Positions 45,542 to 57,560 of a stretch of DNA of 64,000 bases are shown here, one piece after another (within the stretch, counting starts at the first letter, position 1; each line of letters starts with the position of its first letter). A program made the translations under genes and the position numbers. The notes below the pieces were generated by a model that saw nothing but the letters and a program-made list of their open reading frames with translations, was not told the DNA's origin and did no database searches. Origin of the DNA: Cycas panzhihuaensis (Eukaryota; Cycadophyta). The DNA lies in contig CM041465.1 of assembly GCA_023213395.1 (NCBI GenBank), positions 99,889,741-99,953,740 of the forward strand, written 5' to 3'.

Positions 45542-46082
45542 GGATGATGAAAGGAAATGTCTTGGTAGAGAAAATATGCAATAATATAAGGGTCAAAGCA
45601 AAAAAAGATGCTCATATGACAAGCAATAAATGGCCGTAAAGGGTAGGAGGACCTAGCAATGAGGCTACCCAAGGACAAGAGCAGGCTATCAGACCACTAG
45701 CTGAGAGCAGACGGTAAAATGGCACCCTAGGGTACTAAAGGTTACTTTGGGAAGTAAATAATGACTTTGAATGGTGGGAGAATTCCCTTTGGAGACCCCA
45801 CGGGCAGGAATAGGCTACAAAAATGAGTCTAGGATGGTGAAACAAGCCAAACAAGTATAAACTCGAGCATGCACAGGAGTAGTACACAAAACGAGGCAGA
45901 AGGGCTATATGAAAAATGCATCGGCAGGGTGCCATAATTGCATCTACAAGAAGGAGTGAGACGAAGGCTATGGAGGCACAATAGGCAATAGGACCAGAAG
46001 GCAAAGTTGATCAAGGGTAAGAGATGATCCAAAGGGCTATCACAAGAGCAAAAATGGAGACAGTGCTCATCAGGGTCCCCGC
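45542..46082. other. Spacer between aRNH and the antisense promoter in element E
   Basis: Homologous to A 20633-21154. A minus-strand open stretch at 46004-45735 resembles A 20705-21049 but is out of frame with aRNH. No other content is recognised. Confidence 0.35.
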
Positions 46083-46092
46083 CTATATAAGG
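46083..46092 (+). promoter_or_regulatory. TATA box of the antisense gene (E)
   Basis: CTATATAAGG, 159 bp before the ATG at 46251. The neighbouring word GCCTATATAAGGAAAAT is identical in A (minus strand, 20623-20632). Confidence 0.7.
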
Positions 46093-46274
46093 AAAATTAA
46101 TGAAAACGGGATTCATTTTCATGGGCTCTTGAGCAAATCTAGAGCCATTTCCTTATGCAATGGAGTGCTACCTGAATTCAGAGGCACACGGAGGGAGATT
46201 AGACTGTCAGATCGGGGCTAGAGGATAGCCATTGGGACCATGAGGACGAGATGTCAAGCACCAGGCCAGATCCA

Positions 46275-46757
46275 GTAAGTGGACCTCTGAAAACCCAACC
46301 CATCTCATGCTTCGAAGTTCATTAATTTTTGTATTATTTATGTAAGTTTTCAGTTCCCATATGGGTGAGAAATGACCTCTCAGTGTCCAAATTGGAGCCA
46401 GAGAGAGGCGGGACCAGGGCATTAGGCAGCCCTAGTCCCAATAGGCCCAACTGTGTCCCATAGAGAAGACTTTTTTATTATTTTTTGGTAGAAAACCCCC
46501 CTTTTTGGGGGGTGCCATTCGCACCACATCAAAGACCACGGTGCCACGATCTTTGCCGCGGGGCCCCGATCGCCGTGGGACCCAGGCCAAACTCTGCGGT
46601 ACTAGGAAGTTTGGTGCGGTGCAAAGGTAAAACTACAGAAAAAAGAGAAGGGGGGTCAGAGGGACCCCAAATCTTAACCAAGTGAGGCCGAGAGGTAGTT
46701 CAGGGGATGAGGAGGGAGTATTGATCAAGTTTTTACTTGTTTTATGGCGTTTTATAG
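46275..46757 (+). other. Predicted intron 1 of the antisense gene (E)
   Basis: 483 nt against 481 in A. It contains GATCTTTGCCGCGGGGCCCC and CTCTGCGGTACTAGGAAG, GC-rich words related to the LTR GGTACC module, and a run CCCCCCTTTTTGGGGGG near 46495 that can fold. Confidence 0.6.
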
Positions 46758-47949
46758 GTCGTGATTGCGGTGGAGAACCATGAGAACATAGGGATGGCTA
46801 TGCTGAGCTTCATAGAGATGATGACTAGAGAGGACAGGGAGATCCTATAGAGGTGTGGCCTGTTGAAGGTCATGAGGACACCCTAATATACCTTAGATCA
46901 ATGACTACTAGTTAACATAGTGTCACACTGGGATATGAGGAGATATGTCTTCCATCTACCCCAGGTGGGAGACGTATCGGTGATGCCTAGGGATGTCAGG
47001 AGGATACTAGGAGTACCAGCGATAGGGAGGCCAGTGATGTTAGGAGTGTTGCCTAGTAATGAGGCAGCAAACATGGAGGCATCTATGTTTTTTACAGGTT
47101 TGGATAGGTGGGAGAGGTAAGGGATTCCTCTCTAGACCATGGTGATGTCAGGGGTTACTCGAGTGAGGAAGTTGATTACTTTATGCATTTTGTTCCAGAT
47201 ATCCCAGAAATAAAACTATAGAGACATACCAGGAGGGTGGATGGATGTAGTACACTGGTGCAAGGTGGGAGAGAGGATGGACTAGGCCACCCTTATAGCG
47301 ACGAACCTTGATGCACAACTAGATGTTATTCGAGTAGCAGGCAAGGGAGGTTTATCATATAGTATGTTATTATAGTGCTGGTTCTTTGACCACTTTAGAG
47401 TAGTGATGCCGACGGGGCAGGGGGCACACCCTATCTTAGAGTGGGCACCAATGGTACATAGGTGGCAAACCAAGTTGAGAGGGACCGAGGACAAGGCACA
47501 TGTCCATCGCTCGGTGGAGGCCACATCACTAAACCTCCTCACCATGACAAATTATATAGCAGATCCATACATAGCAGTGAGGTGGGATAATGATGGTGAG
47601 GCAGGGGAGGCAGGAGTGCCCCCGGGAGATGACGAGGGTGGTGATGGAGGTGATGGGGCCAGCCCATCATGAGCTGCAGGAGAGGTAGGTCCATACGGGG
47701 CTACAGGTGGAGAGGCAGGCCCATCAGGAGCTACAGAGGAGAGTAGGGGCTCAGTGACACGGGCCCACAGGCTGCGGATCGTTAGAAGATCTAGAGAGGC
47801 AACAACTTCACTAGCCATAGAGAGGAGGGATGCCACAGGAGCTGAGGCAGTGGAAGAGGATGTAGCTGAGGAGGAGGAGGTACCTACAGTTGGCGGAGTA
47901 CCCGAGACAGAGGCGATCACCCAAGTAGAGGAGCCAGCAACCGCACTAG

Positions 47950-48070
47950 GTGAGACATGACCTTCTCCTATCATCGTTTGATTGCTAGACACATACATAG
48001 TTTGATTTCAGTTTGACATACGTATAGACATGTACTGATATATGATATATTAGATTTGAAGGTATGGTAG
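47950..48070 (+). other. Predicted intron 2 of the antisense gene (E)
   Basis: 121 nt, GTGAGAC...GGTATGGTAG, AT-rich compared with the flanking exons. The phase-1 junction rejoins the frame of exon 3. Confidence 0.6.
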
Positions 48071-48666
48071 ATATTCAGAGGTTGGTAGAGGTAGTAGTCT
48101 TAGAGATATTCCCTTGGGCCTACGCAGAGTGATAGCCTACCATCTAGGCTAGCAATGAGCCTAGATCGGCAGGCGGTCACACGATAGCATTTACCCCATT
48201 GATACAGGTGAGAGATATATGAGTCGCGGAGTCCCAGGAGCACGAGGTACGTGCGAGATGATAGTAAGTAGAGATGGATACCATCTAAGCTGAGAGGGAT
48301 GCTCTACAGAGTCGGGTGTAGGTGTTAGAGGCTCAAGGAGGAACCAGAGGGGATATGGGGAGCCATATCTGGCTAGTAGTAATGGAGGAGTATCTCCGGG
48401 GGATGGAGGAGAGGCTTCACCTCATGGAGATGGAGCAGGATCATATCCAGGCTTGATACGATTAACTGATAGAGGACATGACATCAAGGTCGGCACAGAG
48501 CAGGACATAGACTCATACGCTGGCGATGACTCTAAGGAGGCCACGGGATGAGGGAAGCGAGGCGAGGAGCTCACGGAGATTGAGGAGGAGCCTCAGAGGG
48601 ATATGGTCCCCAAGAGGGGTATTGCATCAACTAGGAGATGATGCCCCAGGGGCAGGGTAGCAATAG

Positions 48667-49380
48667 AGTAGTATATATATTTTTGTTTTGGACAAGGGAA
48701 AGCACGGGCCTCCAGGGGGTCACCATATATAGTCACATGATTGTACCCCCCTGGAAGGACACCTGCTTCCCATAGATGACGTACCATACTATTTGTATGA
48801 CATGACACATGATTTTTGATATATATGGATGGGGTGATTGATACCTCATTTTTACATATGATGATGTGTATGATAATGTGTGATGGATGATATGTATATT
48901 TTATTTACATGTTTATGTGTGTGTAAGGGTGCACAGATGCACGAGGATATGTATGGTTGTATTCTACATTGATTATTGTATGAGCTTTATGTTATGACAT
49001 TCGCTTAGGTTGAACGTATTTCCTTTCATACAATATCATATTCCTAATAGGAGCACACATGACCACCATGAGTAGAGGTGATAGACATATGTGGGGTTAG
49101 GAAATAAGGCGACACACATGTCTACATGGGAGCATAGTGGGATATGCAAAGGAAATAGTGAGCAAGAGGGGAGTGACGATACTCCAGAGTGTCATCCTAA
49201 CTAGGGGATATCCAAATAGGAGGACAAGGTCTGAAGGAAACTGGGGATAAGGGTTCTGTAGGAGGAACCAAAAGTGAATAAAAGAGGCCATCCTAAGTCG
49301 TCATTCCACCCGTGGCTAGGAGGAATAGGAACAAACTCAAGATGGTAGTTTAGGCTCATTTCAGAGTGTGAATAAGGTGA
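48667..49380. other. 3' flank of the antisense gene and spacer to integrase in element E
   Basis: AT-rich, homologous to A 17389-18023. Ends with GATGGTAGTTTAGGCTCATT at 49340, the reverse complement of the A motif at 17420. No gene is seen. Confidence 0.45.
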
Positions 49381-49760
49381 CGACGGGCTCACAAGTAGAA
49401 TTTCTTAAGGAATTTCCTATTAACAACTTTCTCAAACTCAAGACCCTCCAAGGTGGTGATCCTATAAGTGTCGTTACCGAGGCTCTCAATAACGACAAAG
49501 GGGCCAACCTATTTGGGCCTAAATTTAGCCAAGCGGTCATGAAGATATTCCAATTTAAGGATGTGGTCCCCAAGAAACAAAGGACAAGAATGAAGGTGCT
49601 TATCATAGGTCCTTTGTGAGCGGGCTTTGGATGCGAGGTTAGCTTGGTAGGAAGCTAAATGTCTCTCATCCAAGGCTTCAAGGTCCAAGACATGAGCCTG
49701 ATGGATCGATTCCTCATCGACGAGACCTCGAAGGAAAACTCATAAAGAGGGAATCTCTAC
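49381..49760 (-). pseudogene. Integrase C-terminal remnant of element E
   Basis: The minus strand matches A from about 17019 to 17385. It covers the segment from the ISIP...LSVS/LRGLVDEE region to the end with FLKKF. The DDE core is missing. The left edge continues directly into protease-RT linker sequence at 49761, showing an internal deletion. Confidence 0.7.
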
Positions 49761-49946
49761 TTGGTTGGGCGTGGAGCTTGCTAAGTGCTCAAGTAAGGCT
49801 TCATCATCTTCAAAGTAATCCACCCCATGGATGACCTTACTTCGAATAGATGAAGCACTAGAGAAAGTGAGAACAACGGGACTATGTTGGTCATCAGGCT
49901 ATCCAACCTCCTCGAAAGACTCTAAGAGAGAGTTAGGAAGGGTCTC
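49761..49946 (-). pseudogene. Protease-RT linker remnant of element E
   Basis: The minus strand matches A 14280-14444 (KVIHGVDYFEDDEALLEHL equivalent at about 49850-49790). It is cut at 49946 by the LTR of B. Confidence 0.65.
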
Positions 49947-52507
49947 TGTTTCCTAGCTACCGAGAATAGACTCGAGACACATCGACTCAGGTAAGCTTAG
50001 GTATATATTCTCGCTTCTCTCTGCTCTTGCTTGACTGAGGTTATTTAGTATAGACTGCCTGACGCAGGCTTGCTTGCCATTTGTATGTTTGCATTGTCTT
50101 CTTGCTTGATCACTCTGCATGTGCTTACCGTATGCCTTTCAGCCTATGACGACTCATAGTGGGGGAATTCTTCAATGAATGCTACACCCCATATGGCACA
50201 CAGCCACCCATTTCATCTCCATGGCCCCTCGGGACACCTTAACCAGTCATGTTCGCCTTTTGATGATGCCCTGTTCATGTTTCGATCTCTTCCAAGTCTG
50301 ATTGAATCCTTGGTTGAGAGCTGGTTCCCTTTTCTGACTACTTGTCCATCACCTGGGTATTAACTCCTAGCTGTTCCAGCCTTGATTTGCTCCTTATTTA
50401 GCTCTAAACCCTTGTTTTGGCCTTAATTTTGTTTCCAGGCTTGTACCACTGTAAACTTAGCGGTACCGTGATCTTTACCATGGTACTGCGAAGTTTACCA
50501 CAATACAACTATTTAAAAAAGTTTTTTAAACTCACGCGGCAGTTCCCACTTTTTTTGCAGAACTGCCACATGGCACCCGCGTGTTTGAACTACCCTGAGA
50601 TCCCTAATATTTACTTATAGTGAGCAGGGGATAAAACTGAAAGACCTCTTTATTTTCCCATCTTCTTAGCTCATTTTTACATGCATCTCTACCAATCCTT
50701 CAGAGAAACTACTGCAGAACAAAGACTTTCAGCTACTGCTCTTCACCAAGGACCATTACTGTCTCTCATGCTTAGGACCTGTAGGCTCAAACATCTTTTT
50801 GCAGGTCTACAAAGTTGCAAGAAGGATACTTCTCAAGGTCTTCCAAGGAACAAGCTCTAAAGGGCCCCAAATCACTAGGATTTCTCTCACATTGGTCTCC
50901 TCCTCCAAACCTGCCATCAAACCTTACTAAGTGCTAGTTTTTCTGCTATTTCCAGCAGATACATACTCCTTCTTTTCACTACAAGGTACTCTACTTGTTT
51001 GCCTTATGATTCATGCTATTTTCTTACTATTTTTATGAATAAATGTTTATTCCATTTACTTTCTTGGTTCTCTATCTAGTTTAGTATTAGATCCTTAGAT
51101 TTGAGAGTGTAGTGCTTCCCCTCACAATCTTGCAAGCTTGCCTTAAGGTGGCTGTGCAGAGGGGGTGACATAAAAGAAATTCGAGGGAGAAAGGCGGGGC
51201 CAGTCCCCCTTGTAGACCTTCTCTCCAAGGGTCCAAACCCTTATTTCCTTTCCTCCTACACCTATTGCCACCCTTAGGGTTTGGCTAGAGACTTAGGAAC
51301 CTATTCCTCAAGTCTAAACTAGCATTGGCAACCCCTTGCCATGCTGGTTCCAGCCCCCTATTCGTTGGTTTTGGGCACCTCATAAGCCCCAAAACCACTT
51401 TTCGTTGGCTTACAACTTGCAACCCATCCACTTGGATGATTTGCTGCTCGTAGCACCTCATCCTTTGGGTGTGCTTGCATATCTTCCCATTACTTTTTTC
51501 CTTCCCATTGTTAGCTACCCTATGCTATTGCTGTTAGTTCATTTTCCTTTCTCGAGGTCAAGTGGAGACTATCCGTGGGTGAGTTAGCCATTCTGAGGCT
51601 ACTCTCTTATTTTGGGTATCAGTTGAAGTGACTGTTTGCAAAAATATTGTTGGAGTTATTTCATTAAATAATATGCACATGCTTAAATTAGTTTGATTCT
51701 ATTTCTTCTAAGTTTAGATATATATATTAGATCTATTTTGTGGCCCCTCTTCCGAGAGGGAGAAACCTATTTGTTTGATTGACAGGATCTCACATTTATG
51801 GAGTTGCACGTGAAACGAGCCCATTCGCAGGTTAGTTTCATATTTGTCATTTTTTCCATCGTTTCCAATCATTTACTGTTTGCTTTGTGCATATATTGGG
51901 GAGGTAAGCTAGCCCCTCTTCGGCTATTCACGGCAACCATCACCGATCGGGTTATGCGTATGCAATAAGTGGAGCGGGAAGGCGCAGGAAGCGAAGAGAC
52001 ACGTAGCGCTTCATTCAGACACCGGTCCAGGTATTTTTCTTATCCTTGCATCTTTCCCTTATAGCATTGTCCTTTGTGCATATGTATACATGTTAAGAAA
52101 CACATAGGAAATTGAAAAGAGGAAAAGAACATACATTTGCACTTTACGTATCTTTTATTTAGCAGTTAATCTATTACACTTAGATAGTTCCTTTTGAGCT
52201 ACAGCTACTCGTACCTTACTTTCTTGACTGGCCTACACTTAGATACTATGTTACACACACATCTCCTGCACATATTGCCTTTTCACCTCCTTAAGAAGAC
52301 GTAACTTGCCAGGCTCTTTCCTCCTCTTCCCTGCCATCTGAGGGGTAGGAAGGCCTCGCCTTTTGTGACTACCTAGAAGCAACCAGGTGCCTCTACAGGT
52401 CCCCAATCTGTGCTCCAGTGCACAGATGCCCTACGAGGTGAGTTCTTGCCATTTATCCCAACCCATTTCTTGCTAATCGTAGGAACCACCCCATGGGTAG
52501 CGTTTCA
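49947..52507 (+). repeat. 5' LTR of element B
   Basis: 2561 bp, starting TGTTTCCTAGCTACC and ending AGCGTTTCA. It contains CGACTCAGGTAAGCTTAGG near the start, a GGTACC module at 50455-50505 (CTTAGCGGTACCGTGATC), and an inverted repeat GGCAGTTC / GAACTGCC at 50538-50567. It is the most different of the A-type LTRs together with E. No gene is seen. Confidence 0.88.
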
Positions 52508-52508
52508 C

Positions 52509-52526
52509 TATCGACCATACTAGGGA
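52509..52526 (+). other. Primer-binding site of element B
   Basis: TATCGACCATACTAGGGA one base after the LTR. It equals the A site except for TATC against TGGT at the start. Confidence 0.65.
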
Positions 52527-52678
52527 CTGCCAGTAAGGGAACTAGTTTCTCTTCCCTTTCCCGTTGGTGTTATTGCTTTTAGGTAGCTCTCTTGTCTTAC
52601 TTTTTAGTTGGGTAGCCCCCAACATATCTATTTCATACCCCTTTTGCTTTCTTCTAACAATGTTCATAAAGGCGTTGC

Positions 52679-55171
52679 ATGTGACATTTCTCATGTCGCT
52701 TGCGAGGCCTGCCACCGTTGTTAGAAGACCCATCATATTGTTCCCTTCCATCGTTGGATTCTGGTTTGATGATGGAAGGTTACCATTCCCATTAGGCCTA
52801 CCATACCTTGGTCTTGGGAACTCAAGAGTTTCCCGCATCCGTTCTGGGATCCATCCATGAGGGTGATGATCCCGTCTATTATCTAGGTGACCAACTTCAC
52901 CCTTCTGACCTTCATCCTTCTGCTCATGCAGTAGAAGGCTCGCCTCTTCACGAGACTCAGCATCTAATTGGTGAGTCTTATGAGGAGCGCCCTGAGGGGT
53001 CCTCCATATTTGAGGTCCCATCAACCTCATATGGCTACGAGGATACCCTTCCTGTCAACGTCGTTGAAGCGATCGGTGAGTACTTTCGAGCAAATCACCT
53101 TCAACCACATCCAAGGTGGTTTGAAGAAGCCTTGCATGGCAGGGCACCTTTTTCATCCGCACCTATGCCTCCTACGACAAATGACCCTTCCACCCATATG
53201 CACTCGTCCCATGCCGTGTCTACACCTGCTTCCAAGACAAGTGTTGCACCATCTATTCCTAGCCATGGTCTTGCTTCTTCAGGACCCGTTCGTGGCGTGT
53301 CCTTTCCCTAACTTGGGGTTAGCATGGCATTCCTAAGTCAAATAAATGTGCCACCTTCAAACATGGCGCATGCGTTTCCTAGTAGGCCTAGAGGTCCTAC
53401 TAGTGCTACTACTACCAACTATGTGGGACCCGCTCCTACATATGTTCAAAACCCATCTGGTGGTCCTTCCCTTTACTTGCCCCCAGGTTATGCATCTCAA
53501 CCTTGGGGACAGGGTAGGGGAAACCATCTTCTAGCTTATGGGGTAGACCCATTACACCCATATGGGGTTGCACCACCTACGGGTCGCCCATATGGGCAGA
53601 ATCTGGTCCTGCACCCTTCTTTCCCTTCGTCCAGTGTGACTCCCTTTGCCATGCCTTCGCAAGGGAACATACCTCCCTTCCAAGACATTTATCTGCAACC
53701 CCCCTTCCAGTAAGGGGCGTTTCCCCAAGGAGGGATGGGTTTACCGCCTCCATCCATTCTTGTCTCTTTATCGTTCGTCAATCCTTTGGCCCATGTAAGA
53801 GCATGTCCCTTCATGGACTATAGACCGATGCCGCTATCTGTTGAGGCGTTGAGAACTAATATGTCGCCTCACCATCCCAAAGTTCTCAAATTCGATGGAA
53901 CTTTGTCGTAAGACCCAGCTGAGCATATGCGTAGTTTCTCTATGGTGTGCATAGACTACTGGGCTTACGACCACATCCTAATGAAGCTATTTCCATGATC
54001 CTTACAGGGCGATGCCCTTAAATGGTTCTACCGCCTCCCTACCCACTCCATTTCTTCATTCTAGCAATTAGTGGATGAATTCGTCAATTACTTTGATGTA
54101 GCCCATCCATTCGAGAGCGGAATGAAATCACTCCTTTTGCTCAAATAAGGTCACGATGAAATGAATTGTGACTTTGTGAGGCGATTCCATGATCTCCTTC
54201 ACTTCATTAAGGCCACGTTACTTGAGGAGTTGAAGCAAGATCTGTTCGTTAATGCACTTCACCCCGAAGTGTGCATGGAAGTCCTATAAATGGGGGCAAC
54301 CACGTGCGACTTCATGATCATGAAGTGCTTAGCATTAGAGGCTATTGAGATCCAAGCCGGACTCAAGAGGCGTCTTAAGCCCTCACAACGTCATGAGGCA
54401 CCTCTCCCAACCAAGGAAACCAAACCTTCACAACCTACCAGGTCTACCTCTCATCCTACTGAGAGGACTTTAGACCCCCTTACTTCCACTATACGCTCAT
54501 TCGAGCGCACAATGAAGGAGCTTAAACTCCAAACCCCTTCATCGCTAACCTCCCACAAACTAATTCAATAAGCCTATCATGTTGTTCCCCCAAAATGAGG
54601 TAGTACCCAGCCTTCTCAAGCGAGGAGAGCGAATCCTCCCCTTGAGAAGAGGTGGTGCTCCATCCACAGGGAATGTTTTCATGACGACTTGCATTGTCAA
54701 GTGTAACACTCTCGTGATGCCCTACCGTGCAATTTGTCCCCCAGACGGGCATCAAGGCCCAATCTCGATCAACCTATCTATAAGGATCCGTTCCCCAAAT
54801 ATGGGGAGCATGATCGCAATGTTCAACAAAGAAATAACTAGAACTGGGATAGATCCCCCAATTCTTGCCCTTCGCATGGTAGAGGAAAGGGTGTGTGAGG
54901 TTCATCATCCTCTTCGTGTTCCCCTGACCACTGTGCTCCTTCACCTTCGCGGTCCCGTAACAAGGGGAAGAAGGTGATCCAGATGCTTAAGACCACTCCC
55001 CTCTATGCCTTGACTCGGTCTCAAGTCACGAAAGAGGTAACTGGCACCTCGACATCTACATCTCACCTTGATCCTCCTCTGGAAGCCATTCCTCTAGAGA
55101 TTCTTGCACTTCCCAAGAGCATTCTCATCTGCCCTAGTTGCTTCGACTTTAGGAGAGCCCTTACCCAATCC
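52679..55171 (+). pseudogene. gag: Gag of element B
   Basis: The ATG at 52679 is followed at once by TGA, as in A, where C reads CGA. The frame then runs without frameshift. The N-terminal acidic part is PSLDSGLMMEGY. A Pro/Ser-rich middle has SQPWGQGRGNHLLAYGVDPL at 53495-53555. The capsid-like domain lies at about 53800-54380 (LKWFYRLPTHSISSF, FVNYFDVAHPFES). The knuckle WCSIHRECFHDDLHC near 54650-54695 keeps all four metal-type residues. In-frame stops include 53309, 53711, 53909, 53996 and 54147. Several replace CAA or CGA codons. Confidence 0.82.
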
Positions 55172-55800
55172 ATAGGGCAGGGTAAGACTTTTTCCATTGT
55201 TGAAGAGCTTCTTACCATGGCTGCCAGGATGTCCATCATGGACGTCTTGAGAAGATGCCCTGAGCAACGAATGCTCCTCTTGGAAGCTTTAGGATCGAAT
55301 GACGTGCCTGTTCACACTTTAGGCACAACCTAAGGTCATGGACTTGTCATCTCCTTTGATCCTAGAGATTTTCCCCCAGCCAGTGGAAGGGAATGCCAAT
55401 GGAACTTCTCTTTCACGATTACTATAGATACACCCAATTGCACATTGCGAAGAACCATCGTGGACAATGGTTCTTCCGTATATACCATGCCCTTGCACAT
55501 CATGCAAAAGCTTGGCATTTCTGCCTTGGAACCCGTTCTATGGCGATGTTAAGGTTATGACGGTAGTGAGAAGACTCCCTTGGGATCCATCTCGATACCT
55601 CTTACCCTCGAGGATAAGACTGTCCTTGCCGACATCATTGTCTTCGATGTGGATGTTGATTACAACCTCCTTTTAGGTTGACCATGGCTTGACTAAATGG
55701 GAGCCGTGTGTTCCACCTGTTGGGGGCAACTTAAGTTTGCCCATAACGGATAAATGAGAGTTGTCTCCTGTGAGTGACCACTCGCAAAGCAAACTAGACC
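55172..55800 (+). pseudogene. Aspartic protease of element B
   Basis: Same frame as gag. FSIVEELLTMAARMSIMDVL is followed by FTITIDTPNCTLRRT and the catalytic DNGSSVYTMPL (Asp at 55463). Then DYNLLLG and LKFAHNG. Stops stand at 55331, 55550 and 55679, at positions where A or C keep Gln or Arg. Confidence 0.8.
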
Positions 55801-56545
55801 TTCTACCCAGGCGAGCCATGTCCATACGAAGGCAAGTAAAAACCCTTCTAATCATGCCTTAGCCTACTCGATTGGTATCCCCGATCCCTCTTGCCACGAA
55901 GAAGATCCCATATCTTCTTCTTCTGATTTGACTCGCTTTGGCCCTATCAGCATCGAAAGCTATAGATACCTCACCATGTTTGGTGACGATGGATCCCATA
56001 GTGAGGATGAGGACCTTCCTCACCTGATTTCTTTCCTTCGCGCTGGTGGGGGGCACTCTTTTCGTTCTAGGTCTCCACCTAGGACTCATTCTGTTAGAGA
56101 GCCTGATCACTCTCTTGTGTCGTAGACCATTGCTAGTGTTGACTGGCAGATCCTTGGTTCTCCCTTTTCATCGCCTTCCACAAGTGATGACGTCAAGAGT
56201 TTCCCTCTTGATTTTTACGAGGGATCTCTCCCTGACTCTCCCTTAGAGTCCCTTAGGGATGTTGAGTAGCTTACAAGTCATACTAGTCCTATCAGTCCCA
56301 TGCCATCCCGCACCTCCTCCATTCGAAGTTAGGTCATCCATGGGGTGGACTACTTCGAGGATAATGAGGTTTTGCTGGTGCAATTTGTTGGCTCCATGCC
56401 CAATTTACCTTCTGGTCACAACAAGCTTGGCCACTAGAAGATCCTAACGATTAGGTCCACACTAGCTGACTCGATCCCATCTTCCATTTCGTCCCTTCCT
56501 GTTGATCTTGCCCCTCTCTATTTTGAGGAGGGGAATGCTATATGT
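55801..56545 (+). pseudogene. Protease-RT linker of element B
   Basis: Ser- and Asp-rich. It carries the shared VIHGVDYFEDNE block near 56335-56370 and ends YFEEGNAICMGE. Stops at 56124, 56266 and 56330. It equals A 13865-14600 in order and content. Confidence 0.65.
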
Positions 56546-57560
56546 ATGGGGGAAACTCAGGACATAGTCCTCACCCTGGGCAAGATCATTAAGGTAGGGG
56601 CAGAATGTACTCCTGACAAAGTAAGGGAATACTCCCTTCTGTTCCAAGAATTTCGCGATGTGTTCACATGGGACTACTCTGACATGAAGGGAATCGACCC
56701 CTCCATCATCACGCACAACCTTACAACTATTCCTGATGCTCACCCTGCGCGTCAGAAGCAACATCCTCTCCATCCCAAACTTTCAGCTGCCGTTAAGATG
56801 GAGGTTGAAAAGCTTTTGGATGCAAGACTCATCTCTTCCATTGATTATCCTAAGTGGGTATCGAACATCATTCCCGTTGCCAAGAAGAATGGGACCATTC
56901 ACATATGTGTCGACTTTCATGATATTAATAATGCTTATCCTAAGGACAACTTTCCTCTCCCCTTTATCGATCAAATAATTGATCGTACAGTTAGATTCAA
57001 AGTCATGTCCTTAATGGATGGCTTCTCTGGCTATAACCAAATCTAGATTTCTCCTGAAGACCGCCACAAGACAGCCTTCACCACACTATGGGGTACCTTT
57101 GCCTATAAGGCAATGCCCTTTGGCCTTAAGAGTGCAGGGGATACTTATCAGAGAGCCATGTATTTCATTTTTCATGACCTCATCAATAACACATTGGAGG
57201 TCTTCATGGATGACATGATGGGTCTCTCACATACTAGAGCCCATCATCCCTCTAACTTACAGGCCATCTTCACATGATGCCGTAAGTATCACGTCAGTTT
57301 AAACCTGCTTAAATGTGTGTTTGCTGTCACTTCAGGTAAACTCTTGGGTTTCCTTATGTCATAGTAAAGAATCCAAATTGATCCAAAAAAAGTCAAGGCA
57401 ATCCTTGACATGCCGACTCCTAGAACCCAATGATAAATTAAGTTATTTCTAGGTAGGCTCGGCTTCCTTAGCCATTTTTTGGCAGATTTCGCTATAAACG
57501 CTAAACCCCTTACCAACCTATTGAAGAAAGAAGCCCCATTTATTTAGTTAGACAAGACCC
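56546..57560 (+). pseudogene. Reverse transcriptase of element B
   Basis: Open over 56546-57046 (VEKLLDARLISSIDYPKWVS, CVDFHDINNAYPKDNFPLPF, MSLMDGFSGYNQI), then a TAG in place of Gln. It continues in frame with ISPEDRHKTAFTTLWGTFAY, KAMPFGLKSAGDTYQRAM and FMDD at 57203-57214. SLNLLKCVFAVTSGKLLGFL follows. No frameshift; only nonsense changes. The best-preserved RT of the window. Confidence 0.88.

Larger units (their letters stand above)
46251..48666 (+). pseudogene. Antisense spliced plant-mobile-domain-like gene of element E
   Basis: Exon 1 is 46251-46274 (MSSTRPDP), intron 1 is 46275-46757, exon 2 is 46758-47949, intron 2 is 47950-48070, and exon 3 is 48071-48666. Donors are CCA|GTAAGT and CTAG|GTGAGAC; acceptors are TTATAG|GTCGTG and GGTAG|ATATTC. 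Exon 2 includes VVIAVENHEN, RCGL, and RRYVFHLPQVGDVSVMPRDV with RRILGVPAIGRPVML. It also has the conserved HPILEWAPMVHRWQTKLRG and VTRAHRLRI. Exon 3 is charged and ends DDAPGAG before TAG, CAA, TAG. Exon lengths keep the frame throughout, as in A, while many Gln and Trp codons are now TAG. The product would be about 603 residues. The gene survived although E lost RT and most of integrase. Function unknown. Confidence 0.73.
41968..49946 (-). mobile_element. Element E: internally deleted A-like element on the minus strand
   Basis: The 3' LTR is at 41968-44716. Upstream (to the right) lie aRNH, the antisense PMD-like gene on the plus strand, an integrase C-terminal remnant, and then the protease-RT linker. 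A segment equal to A 14444-17019 is missing, the join being near 49760. At 49947 element B interrupts E, so gag and the 5' LTR are outside. The flanking bases GTTTT (41963-41967) would be the left target duplication. Confidence 0.85.

Noticed and set aside
47552-47998. 148-codon minus-strand frame in E
   Set aside because: Shadow of exon 2 of the E antisense gene (plus strand).
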